In this document: piece by piece, positions 1 to 5,028 of the stretch
How the letters are laid out: every line of letters begins with the position of its first letter
Position numbering within the stretch: position 1 is the stretch's first letter
From: an uncultured Candidatus Methylacidiphilales bacterium
GTDB taxonomy: Bacteria > Verrucomicrobiota > Verrucomicrobiia > Methylacidiphilales > CALFVM01
Direction of reading: 5' to 3'
NCBI GenBank assembly: GCA_937928665.1
Contig: CALFVM010000146.1
Span: 1 to 5,028, forward strand
DNA: 5,028 nucleotides
Made by a program: the position numbers and the translations under genes
Notes under the pieces: generated by a model
The model's input: the letters and a program-made list of their open reading frames with translations, nothing else
Told to the model about the DNA's origin: nothing
Databases searched by the model: none

Positions 1-1
1 G

Positions 2-334
2 GCGGAAGTGCTGGAACGAGACGCGGATCAGGAAACGATGGGGCGGCGGCTGCGCGTTGAACGCCGGAACGGGTTGATTTTGACGTTGGCGGCGATTTTG
101 TTGACCGCCGTTGACGCGGCGGCCGGGCGGGACGCGATGGATGTTGGGATGCTTTTAGAAATTTCCTCGGACCGGAGCGAATTGATGGAACGGCTGCGGC
201 AAGCGCGGATGGAACTGAGTCAGCCTGGCAGCGGAGTGGAGGGACGTGCCGCGGTGTTTTATGCGACGATTTTGTTTGAGGGGTTGGTTTGGCTTTTGCA
301 CCAACTGGGCAACTCGTTGCGGAGGGTAGGATAG
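2..334 (+). CDS. C-terminal part of an unidentified protein, possibly a Na/Pi-cotransporter-like membrane protein (5' end outside window)
   Basis: The frame is open from the first bases of the window to the TAG at 332-334. A GTG at 8 could be a start, but no ribosome binding site is visible because the window begins there, so I read this as the tail of a longer gene. The visible 110 residues are mostly helical in character: a charged Arg/Glu-rich stretch, a hydrophobic run (LILTLAAILLTAV), an acidic stretch, then ISSDRSELMERLRQAR and a closing ATILFEGLVWLLHQLG helix. The combination of a 'tsDRsELMeRlR' element followed by an 'lFErlVWLL' ending reminds me of the cytoplasmic C-terminal region of Na/Pi-cotransporter-family proteins. 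That is recall of a pattern, not an alignment. The hydrophobic run is short for a certain membrane segment. An 87-base gap separates it from the STAS gene downstream. The coding call is fairly secure and the family is a guess. Confidence 0.55.
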   Translation, partial: AEVLERDADQETMGRRLRVERRNGLILTLAAILLTAVDAAAGRDAMDVGMLLEISSDRSELMERLRQARMELSQPGSGVEGRAAVFYATILFEGLVWLLHQLGNSLRRVG

Positions 335-421
335 GCGGGGGAAGGGGATGGGTTTGTTGTGCGATTCTAACAAAAAATCCAGTGACAAGCGGCGGTCAGG
401 GAAGGCAGCTTCTCGCCGCAC

Positions 422-763
422 ATGATGGAGATGACGAAGACAGAAGTTCGCGGGGTGCCGGTCATTGTTCTGAGCGGACGTTTGGATATGGCGGGAGCCC
501 AGGAGATCGATCTGAAGTTCACCGCGCAAACCTCGGCCGAGAAAGTTTCCACGGTGGTGGATCTTTCGGGGGTGAGTTTTGTCGGTTCAATGGGGATTCG
601 GATGTTCATCCGGAATACCAAGGCGCTGGCACTGTCAGGGCACAAGCTGGTGTTAGCCGGGGCGAAAAATGAGGTGGCTGAGGTTCTGCGTGTTGCCGGG
701 GTCACGGATGCGATTGAATTATTTGACACGGTGGATGCCGCGTTGGACTCGTTGACAACGTGA
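422..763 (+). CDS. Small stand-alone STAS-domain protein (anti-sigma factor antagonist type)
   Basis: The 113-residue protein is a single STAS domain, the fold of SpoIIAA and RsbV. In that family the protein binds an anti-sigma kinase and is switched off by phosphorylation of a serine. Visible hallmarks are the first strands (VPVIVLSGRLDM, residues 12-23), the core DLSGVSFVGSMGIRMFI (47-63), and a C-terminal VLRVAGVTDAIELFDTVDAAL (89-109), as in known family members. The phosphorylatable serine should be Ser56 by alignment with the SpoIIAA 'MDSSG' motif; the preceding Asp is Gly here and the following Ser is Met. Variants of this kind are common in STAS proteins outside Firmicutes. Three in-frame ATGs (422, 425, 431) compete. 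A GAAGG at 401-405 is rather far from 422, and a GGAG directly abuts 431, so the start could be off by up to three codons. No kinase or phosphatase partner lies beside it in the window, so its pathway cannot be told. Confidence 0.88.
   Translation: MMEMTKTEVRGVPVIVLSGRLDMAGAQEIDLKFTAQTSAEKVSTVVDLSGVSFVGSMGIRMFIRNTKALALSGHKLVLAGAKNEVAEVLRVAGVTDAIELFDTVDAALDSLTT
751..760. repeat. GTTGACAACG repeat, copy 1 (end of STAS gene)
   Basis: This 10-base sequence recurs exactly at 817-826, 66 bases downstream. Its first nine bases, GTTGACAAC, are palindromic around the central A (GTTG/CAAC). This copy encodes the last codons of the STAS gene, so codon constraint alone could explain it. An operator role is speculative. 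Confidence 0.35.
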
Positions 764-816
764 GGGTGGCCTGACGCTCGGTAACTTGGCCTGGGACCGG
801 GCCGGACGCCGGGCGG

Positions 817-826
817 GTTGACAACG
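817..826. repeat. GTTGACAACG repeat, copy 2 (upstream of hydrolase gene)
   Basis: This is an exact second copy of the 10-base near-palindrome at 751-760. It lies in the non-coding gap, 28 bases before the hydrolase start at 855. It contains TTGACA (818-823), identical to a sigma-70 -35 box. No TATAAT-like hexamer lies 16-18 bases further on, where the sequence is the GGAGG ribosome binding site, so it is not a credible promoter for this gene as it stands. Confidence 0.35.
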
Positions 827-840
827 GGGTAGGTCGAGAC

Positions 841-845
841 GGAGG
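841..845 (+). promoter_or_regulatory. Shine-Dalgarno GGAGG deciding the hydrolase start
   Basis: GGAGG ends 9 bases before the ATG at 855, which is good spacing. The in-frame ATG at 846 directly abuts it and could not use it. This favours 855 over 846 and removes three residues from the longest possible reading. Confidence 0.7.
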
Positions 846-854
846 ATGGGTGAA

Positions 855-2090
855 ATGATTGAGCCCCATCGGACGCTGGCTGAGTTAAAGGAATTGCGGG
901 AGTTGACTGGCGACGCGGATGGGGCGCACCGGGTTGCCTTCACGCCGGTTTGGCAGAAGGCAAGGGATTGGTTTCAGACCAAGATGGGCGGATTACCGGT
1001 GGAAGTGAGCCGGGATGCGGCGGGGAATGTGTGGACCACCTTGCCGGGGCGGAACCGGAAAGCACTGATCATCGGGGGGCATCTGGATTCGGTGCCGAAC
1101 GGCGGGTGGCTGGATGGATGTCTGAATTTGCTGGCCGGGCTGGAGGTTTTGCGGGGGCTCCAGGCGGAGTTTGGAGCGAATCTTCCTTTCACGGTCCGGC
1201 TGGTGGATTGGGCTGACGAGGAAGGTGCCCGCTTTGGGAAGAGTTTGTTTGGATCGTCGGCCTGTTCTGGGAATCTTGACGTGGAGGAGGCCCGTCGTCT
1301 GGTTGACCGGGAGGGGATCACGTTGCCCGAAGCCCTGCGGGCCTGTGGGCTTGAATTGGACCGGGTGCTTGAAGCCCGTTCGGAGTTGGCAGATGCGGCG
1401 GCTTATTTGGAACTCCATATTGAGCAGGGGCCGGTGCTGCTGGATCTGGATCTCCCGCTGGGAGCAGTTCTGGGCACGTTTGGGGTAGAGCGTCATGCGA
1501 TCACCTTCCACGGCCAGGCAGCCCATTCGGGAAGCACGCCGATGGACCGGCGCAGGGATGCATTCCTTGCGGCAGCGCGGATGGCTCCGGAGATTTATCG
1601 AATTTGTGAGCGATGGGGTGGGGTGGGAACGATTGGCTCATGCCTGACTCGGCCGGGTATTGTGACTTCGGTGGTGGCCGAGTGCCGTCTGACGCTGGAT
1701 CAACGTCACCTGGATCCGGCTGCCCTGGCCGCCATGCATAAAGAGGCGGTCGTTGCTTCCGAAGAGTTCGCCCGTGAGGCCGGAGTGGCTGTGCAATGGG
1801 AGCGGCTGTGGGCGATTGAGCCGATTCCGTTTCATCCGGCTCTGATTGAGCTGGCGGATGAAGCAGTCCGGGAAACCTGCGGCCGTTCCCATCGATTACC
1901 CAGCGGCCCGCTTCATGATGCGGCCGAGGTGGCCCGGGCAGGGGTGCCGACGGTCATGCTTTTTGTGCAAAGTCTGCACGGGATCAGTCACAATAAAATC
2001 GAGGACACCCGGGAGGAGCACATTGTCGATTCGGTCCGTGCCCTTGATCGCCTGGCCCGAAAGACTCTGACGTGGCTGGGCCAGTCCTGA
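855..2090 (+). CDS. Zn-dependent amidohydrolase, N-carbamoyl-L-amino-acid hydrolase / allantoate amidohydrolase family (M20-like)
   Basis: The 411-residue cytosolic protein has the usual full length of the hydantoinase/carbamoylase (AllC/HyuC) family. These two-metal enzymes cleave ureido or amide groups of N-carbamoyl amino acids, ureidopropionate or allantoate. The family landmarks appear in order: GGHLDSVPNGG with His76, WLDG with Asp87, ADEEGARF with Glu122/Glu123 (general base and metal ligand), LHIEQGP with His188, the dimerisation-domain HSGSTPM with His224, SGPLHDA with His354, and GISHNKIED with His379. All expected metal-binding positions look intact. The arginine of the family 'DIR' motif is Arg284, in the context LDQRH. 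The start at 855 was chosen for its GGAGG at 841-845; ATG 846 is in frame but has no room for a binding site. No hydantoinase, allantoinase or pyrimidine-catabolism gene lies nearby, so the substrate cannot be assigned. The next gene starts 21 bases after the stop, which suggests co-transcription. Confidence 0.93.
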   Translation: MIEPHRTLAELKELRELTGDADGAHRVAFTPVWQKARDWFQTKMGGLPVEVSRDAAGNVWTTLPGRNRKALIIGGHLDSVPNGGWLDGCLNLLAGLEVLRGLQAEFGANLPFTVRLVDWADEEGARFGKSLFGSSACSGNLDVEEARRLVDREGITLPEALRACGLELDRVLEARSELADAAAYLELHIEQGPVLLDLDLPLGAVLGTFGVERHAITFHGQAAHSGSTPMDRRRDAFLAAARMAPEIYRICERWGGVGTIGSCLTRPGIVTSVVAECRLTLDQRHLDPAALAAMHKEAVVASEEFAREAGVAVQWERLWAIEPIPFHPALIELADEAVRETCGRSHRLPSGPLHDAAEVARAGVPTVMLFVQSLHGISHNKIEDTREEHIVDSVRALDRLARKTLTWLGQS

Positions 2091-2111
2091 CGGAGATGAA
2101 GCGCGGAGCAC

Positions 2112-3248
2112 TTGCCAAATCTGACATTTGCGCCTTTAACAAGGCGCGTGCCCACCTTGCCTGCCGTTCCCGGGTCTGGCCGTCCCCAGACGAGGTCGAC
2201 CGCTGATATTTTGGCGGCGCACGGCGGAGCCTGCTCGGTCGCTGAATTTGTCCGGGACTGCCTCTACCACCCGGAGCATGGTTACTACACGCGGCACATC
2301 CGGACGGTGGGGCGGTCCGGAGATTTTTCGACCTCGGCGACGATGCATCCTGCGCTGGGGGCTGCCCTGGCCGGTTGGTTGATGGAGGAGGCGTTTCGTC
2401 CGCTCCAGGTGACCCACTTCATCGAGGTGGGCGGGGGCGATGGTTCCCTGGCTCTGGCGGTGTTGCGGGCGTTGCCGTGGTGGAAGCAGCTTTTCTTCCG
2501 CTATCACATGGTGGAGGTCTCTCCACCTCTGCGACATCGGCAGGAGGTGAAACTTTGGGAATACCGGGTGCAGTGGCACAACTCCATGGAGGAGGCTCTG
2601 GATGCGTGCGGAGGGCAGGCCTGGATTTTTGCCAACGAGCTGGTGGATGCTTTTCCCCCGCGGGTTTTCGAGCGGACGCCCCATGGTTGGTCCGAAGTGG
2701 GGCTTGCGCTGGAGAATGGTTATGCCCGGGAGACCCTGACGCCGGTTCCCCCGGAAGAACTAAAGCCCTACAGTGTGTGCAAGTTGTGGATGCTCTATGA
2801 TGGTCGCCAGCGGGTTGAAGTCCACGGCTCCTATCGCCAATGGCTCCAAAGCTGGGCCCCCCGGTGGAAGCGGGGCAAGCTGATGCTTATTGATTACGGG
2901 GAGAAGGTTCATTCGCTCTACATCCGGCGCCCGGCCGGTTCGATCCGGGCTTATTTTTCCCACGTCCATCTGTCCGGCATGGACGTGTATGCGAGGCCCG
3001 GCCAGCAGGACATCACGGCCGATGTCAATTTCACGGATGTCATGAACTGGGGGGAGGCGGAAGGGTTAGTTTCCGAACTATTCTGCACGCAGGGCGAATG
3101 GCTTGAAGCCTACCTTCCGGAGGAACAGGCTGGTTGGGATGAGCAGGCGACGGTAGCCTCCCTTCTGGATCCGGATGGTGCTGGCGGAGCTTTTAAAGTT
3201 CTGGTCCAGCGGCGAGGACCGGAGCATCATTCACCGGCAACGGCATGA
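2112..3248 (+). CDS. SAM-dependent methyltransferase, MidA/NDUFAF7 family (COG1565, DUF185)
   Basis: The 378-residue protein matches the MidA family (Methyltransf_28). Its mitochondrial member NDUFAF7 methylates an arginine of a complex I subunit. The role of the bacterial members is not settled. Visible family blocks are [19 protein letters not shown] (residues 42-60), [12 protein letters not shown] (67-78), the SAM-binding loop [10 protein letters not shown] (105-114), [11 protein letters not shown] (134-144), [14 protein letters not shown] (174-187), LMLIDYGE (257-264) and [16 protein letters not shown] (295-310). The SAM loop is GGGDG, where I would expect GPGxG. The start is weak: the frame opens after a TGA at 2097-2099 and the first candidate is TTG 2112, with GGAG at 2105-2108 only 3 bases away. 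GTG 2148 is an alternative. The first 30 or so residues are not conserved, so either start leaves the domain whole. The stop overlaps the next ATG by 4 bases. Confidence 0.92.
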   Translation: MPNLTFAPLTRRVPTLPAVPGSGRPQTRSTADILAAHGGACSVAEFVRDCLYHPEHGYYTRHIRTVGRSGDFSTSATMHPALGAALAGWLMEEAFRPLQVTHFIEVGGGDGSLALAVLRALPWWKQLFFRYHMVEVSPPLRHRQEVKLWEYRVQWHNSMEEALDACGGQAWIFANELVDAFPPRVFERTPHGWSEVGLALENGYARETLTPVPPEELKPYSVCKLWMLYDGRQRVEVHGSYRQWLQSWAPRWKRGKLMLIDYGEKVHSLYIRRPAGSIRAYFSHVHLSGMDVYARPGQQDITADVNFTDVMNWGEAEGLVSELFCTQGEWLEAYLPEEQAGWDEQATVASLLDPDGAGGAFKVLVQRRGPEHHSPATA

Positions 3249-4207
3249 GTATGGTCCAAGGGCTTCCGAAAGTGTTTGTTGCCGGGCACCGTGGCCTGGC
3301 CGGGGGGGGCATTGCCCGCGCCCTGGAACGCTCGGGCCGCTGGCAGGTTCTCGTGCGGTCCCGGCAGGAGTTGGATCTCCGGGACGAGCCTGCGGTGCGG
3401 GCCTTTTTTGCGGCGGAGCGACCGGACGTTGTCGTTCTGGCGGCGGCGAAAGTGGGCGGGATTCACGCCAACAGCACCCAGCCGGTCGATTTCCTGCTGG
3501 AGAATCTCCGGATTCAAAACTCGGTGATTGCCTCGGCTCACGCCGCAGGGGTGAACCGGCTTCTGTTTTTGGGGAGTTCCTGCATCTACCCGAAGTTCGC
3601 CCCGCAACCCATCAAGGAGGAAAGCCTGTTGGATGGGCACTTGGAGCCGACCAACGATGCCTACGCCATCGCCAAGATTGCCGGGATCAAGCTGTGCCAG
3701 GCCTACCGTCGGCAGTACGGTGCCCGCTACATCGCCGCGATGCCGACCAATCTTTACGGGCCTGGGGATAACTACCACCTGCAGGATTCTCATGTTCTGC
3801 CCGCGCTGATTCGCAAGATTCACACCGCCAAAATGCTGGGCCATTCGTCGGTCCTGGTGTGGGGCAGTGGGACTCCCCGGCGCGAGTTTTTGCACTGTGA
3901 CGATCTGGCGGAGGCCTGCCTGGTGCTTCTGGATTGCTATGATTCGGAAGAGATTATCAATGTTGGCTCCGGCACCGATCTCACGATCAGGGAACTTGCG
4001 GAAACGATCCGGCGTGTGCTCGGTTATGAGGGAGAGCTAGCCTGGGACACTTCCAAACCCGACGGCACGCCGAGGAAGCTGATGGACAGCAGCCGGATTG
4101 AGGCACTCGGCTGGAAGCCCCGGATTTCCCTGGAGGAGGGGATCGCTGATGCTTATCGCTGGTTTGTGGAGCATCACCCCGCGGCGCACGATCCCTCGGT
4201 GCCGTAA
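3245..4207 (+). CDS. fcl: GDP-L-fucose synthase (GDP-4-keto-6-deoxymannose epimerase/reductase)
   Basis: This extended short-chain dehydrogenase (320 residues, normal length) performs the last step of GDP-L-fucose synthesis, a 3,5-epimerisation followed by NADPH reduction, in the cytosol. GDP-L-fucose feeds fucosylation of surface polysaccharides. The NADP-binding motif is GHRGLAGGG (14-22). By alignment with the E. coli enzyme the catalytic set is complete: Ser111 and Cys113 in LGSSCIYP, Tyr140 and Lys144 in YAIAK, and His183 in DSHVLPAL. Further signatures are [10 protein letters not shown] (169-178) and [13 protein letters not shown] (205-217). The ATG lies within the TGA of the methyltransferase gene (ATGA at 3245-3248), implying translational coupling. 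There is no strong ribosome binding site of its own, and a second ATG at 3251 is possible. An eight-G run at 3302-3309 encodes Gly20-Gly22 and keeps the frame open here. The usual partner gene gmd (GDP-mannose dehydratase) is not in the window. Confidence 0.96.
   Translation: MSMVQGLPKVFVAGHRGLAGGGIARALERSGRWQVLVRSRQELDLRDEPAVRAFFAAERPDVVVLAAAKVGGIHANSTQPVDFLLENLRIQNSVIASAHAAGVNRLLFLGSSCIYPKFAPQPIKEESLLDGHLEPTNDAYAIAKIAGIKLCQAYRRQYGARYIAAMPTNLYGPGDNYHLQDSHVLPALIRKIHTAKMLGHSSVLVWGSGTPRREFLHCDDLAEACLVLLDCYDSEEIINVGSGTDLTIRELAETIRRVLGYEGELAWDTSKPDGTPRKLMDSSRIEALGWKPRISLEEGIADAYRWFVEHHPAAHDPSVP
3302..3309 (+). repeat. Homopolymeric G(8) tract inside fcl
   Basis: Eight consecutive G residues lie 57 bases into the fucose-synthase gene and encode Gly-Gly-Gly in the nucleotide-binding loop. 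A one-base change in length would cause early termination or loss of frame. The length seen here keeps the frame open. Confidence 0.9.
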
Positions 4208-4216
4208 GACTTTGCC

Positions 4217-4702
4217 TTATCGCAGATGGTGGAGTGCTTCCCGGATTGCAGGGAGGAGGGGGGGAAGGCATTCGGCAATGGCTTTCGGGTTGCCGGGTAG
4301 GTTGACGATGAGCGCGCGGCCGCAGATGCCAGCGGTCGCCCGGGAAAGGATGGCGGTCGGGACCGTGGGGAAGCTCGTCATTCGCATCGCCTCGCCAAAG
4401 CCGGGAAGCTCTTTGTCGATGGCGTCGCGGGTGGCTTCCGGGGTGACATCCCGTGGGGACGGACCGGTGCCGCCGGTGGTTATGACGAGGGCGCAACCCT
4501 CCGGTCCGCACAAATCGCGCAGAGCTTCGGTGATCCGGGCCCGGTCGTCGGGCAGCAGGCGGCGGATAAACTCGACGGGGCTGCCCCAGAGACCGGCAAA
4601 AACCCGCTCGATTTCCGGCCCGCTCTGATCTTCGTAGATTCCGGCACTGGCCCGGTCGCTGAGCGTGAGTCGCCCGACGCGGAGTGGCTGAGATGGATTC
4701 AC
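4217..4702 (-). CDS. mog: Molybdopterin adenylyltransferase (MogA family)
   Basis: The 161-residue cytosolic enzyme activates molybdopterin by adenylation, so that molybdate (or tungstate) can then be inserted. It shows the MoCF-binding fold signatures: [17 protein letters not shown] (residues 12-28), LLPDD (49-53), [17 protein letters not shown] (75-91), and the MogA-type PGFGEAMR (100-107), VPTAILSR (114-121) and NLPGNPKAI (134-142). Asp52 and Asp85 correspond to E. coli MogA Asp49 and Asp82, both functionally important. It is shorter than E. coli MogA at the C-terminus, as in many bacteria. The PGFGE and PTAILSR signatures favour MogA over MoaB, though MoaB paralogues have a similar length. 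The start is GTG at 4702-4700, overlapping the moaC TGA (GTGA), so translation is probably coupled. An AAAAGG upstream on the minus strand is a plausible ribosome binding site. Its TAA lies 9 bases from the fcl stop on the other strand. Confidence 0.94.
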   Translation of the reverse strand: MNPSQPLRVGRLTLSDRASAGIYEDQSGPEIERVFAGLWGSPVEFIRRLLPDDRARITEALRDLCGPEGCALVITTGGTGPSPRDVTPEATRDAIDKELPGFGEAMRMTSFPTVPTAILSRATAGICGRALIVNLPGNPKAIAECLPPLLPAIREALHHLR

Positions 4703-5028
4703 AGGTCTTTGACCTTTTCGAGCACGGCAATGCCTTCGATGCGCATCGTTTTATCGACGGCTTTCATCATATCATAAAGCGTAAGTGCCGCCACGCTGAC
4801 GGCGGTAAGTGCTTCCATTTCGACCCCGGTTTTCCCATCAGTTACCGCTTCGGCGCGAATGAAGATCCGATCGGCCCGGATGATGAAGTCTATGCCGACG
4901 TGGTGAAGGGGCAGAGGATGGCACAAGGGGATGAGGTCACTGGTTCGTTTGGCTGCCTGGATGCCGGCGATGCGGGCAACGGAGAGGACATCGCCTTTGG
5001 GTAGGGCCTGGGCTTTGAGTAAGCGAAT
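4699..5028 (-). CDS. moaC: Cyclic pyranopterin monophosphate synthase MoaC (N-terminus cut off by window edge)
   Basis: The visible 109 residues are the C-terminal two thirds of MoaC, the enzyme that with MoaA converts GTP into cyclic pyranopterin monophosphate, the first step of molybdenum-cofactor synthesis. The frame stays open to the window edge, so about 50 N-terminal residues lie beyond 5028; a TTG inside the conserved LCHPL block is not the start. Recognisable blocks are [39 protein letters not shown], and [12 protein letters not shown]. These contain the equivalents of E. coli Lys51 (KGD), His77 (CHP), the GVEMEAL glutamates, and Asp128/Lys131 (DMxK), so the active site looks intact as far as it is visible. 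The protein ends soon after KAV with EKVKDL, shorter than the E. coli tail. The TGA at 4701-4699 overlaps the GTG of mog. Confidence 0.96.
   Translation of the reverse strand: MRLLKAQALPKGDVLSVARIAGIQAAKRTSDLIPLCHPLPLHHVGIDFIIRADRIFIRAEAVTDGKTGVEMEALTAVSVAALTLYDMMKAVDKTMRIEGIAVLEKVKDL
4703..4715 (-). promoter_or_regulatory. Small inverted repeat just before the mog start
   Basis: AGGTC-AAA-GACCT, read on the minus strand, is a perfect 5-bp inverted repeat with a 3-base loop. It ends one base before the mog GTG. The AGG of the likely ribosome binding site (AAAAGG) forms one arm, so the hairpin could hide it until ribosomes finishing moaC unfold it. On the plus strand the same repeat runs into TTTT (4715-4718) and resembles a very short terminator for a transcript reading out of fcl. 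The stem is short and lies in coding sequence, so chance is possible. Confidence 0.35.

Noticed and set aside
361..386. AT-rich patch upstream of the STAS gene as a promoter
   Set aside because: It stands out by composition, but I could not find a matching -35/-10 pair with acceptable spacing.
788..803. Possible terminator after the STAS gene (GGCCTG with CGGGCC)
   Set aside because: The stem is GC-rich but no T tract follows, and such short stems are expected by chance in this GC-rich gap.
818..823. TTGACA as a -35 promoter box for the hydrolase operon
   Set aside because: No -10-like hexamer occurs at the right distance; that position is occupied by the ribosome binding site GGAGG.
993..1526. 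177-codon open frame antisense to the hydrolase
   Set aside because: It is a shadow of the hydrolase gene, with low-complexity Pro/Arg/Gln composition and no motif.
3227..3895. 222-codon open frame antisense to fcl
   Set aside because: It lies wholly opposite a convincing enzyme gene, has no recognisable motif and is explained by GC-rich third positions.
4182..4204. Possible terminator hairpin at the end of fcl (CGGCGC with GTGCCG)
   Set aside because: It has a six-pair stem with one G-U pair, an 11-base loop and no following T run, and it lies inside the coding sequence. It is too weak to call.
3987..4730. 247-codon open frame on the minus strand overlapping mog and the end of fcl
   Set aside because: It covers mog in another frame, and its product is rich in Arg, Pro and Ser with no recognisable domain. 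It is a typical GC-rich shadow frame; mog has clear catalytic motifs.

Overview
The window is a GC-rich bacterial segment, densely packed with genes. It has no RNA genes, CRISPR arrays, insertion sequences or phage genes that I can recognise. Two starts are non-ATG (TTG, GTG) and two gene pairs overlap by 4 bases. The gene mix (STAS protein, M20-family amidohydrolase, MidA-type methyltransferase, GDP-fucose synthase, molybdenum-cofactor genes) and the style of the proteins would fit a Gram-negative, free-living bacterium. Verrucomicrobiota is my best guess, but it is an impression from sequence style and was not tested.

Plus strand, positions 2-4207: the window opens in the C-terminus of a protein that I cannot name firmly; it resembles the cytoplasmic tail of a Na/Pi-cotransporter-like protein. 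Next is a small stand-alone STAS-domain protein (anti-sigma-factor-antagonist type) at 422-763. A roughly 90-base gap follows, then three genes that probably form one transcription unit: a two-metal N-carbamoyl-amino-acid/allantoate-type amidohydrolase (855-2090), a MidA-family SAM-dependent methyltransferase (2112-3248), and GDP-L-fucose synthase (3245-4207), whose ATG overlaps the methyltransferase TGA. GDP-L-fucose synthase makes the activated fucose donor for surface glycans. Its usual partner, GDP-mannose 4,6-dehydratase, is not in the window.

Minus strand, positions 5028-4217: moaC (5' end cut off by the window edge) followed by mog, joined by a 4-base GTGA overlap. They act at the first and later steps of molybdopterin cofactor synthesis. 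They converge on the fucose-synthase gene, with only 9 bases between the two stop codons and no clear terminator.

I found no convincing new multi-gene system. The points most worth a second look are an eight-G tract early in the fucose-synthase gene, a small inverted repeat covering the likely ribosome binding site of mog, a near-palindromic 10-base repeat upstream of the hydrolase, and the uncertain start of the methyltransferase.
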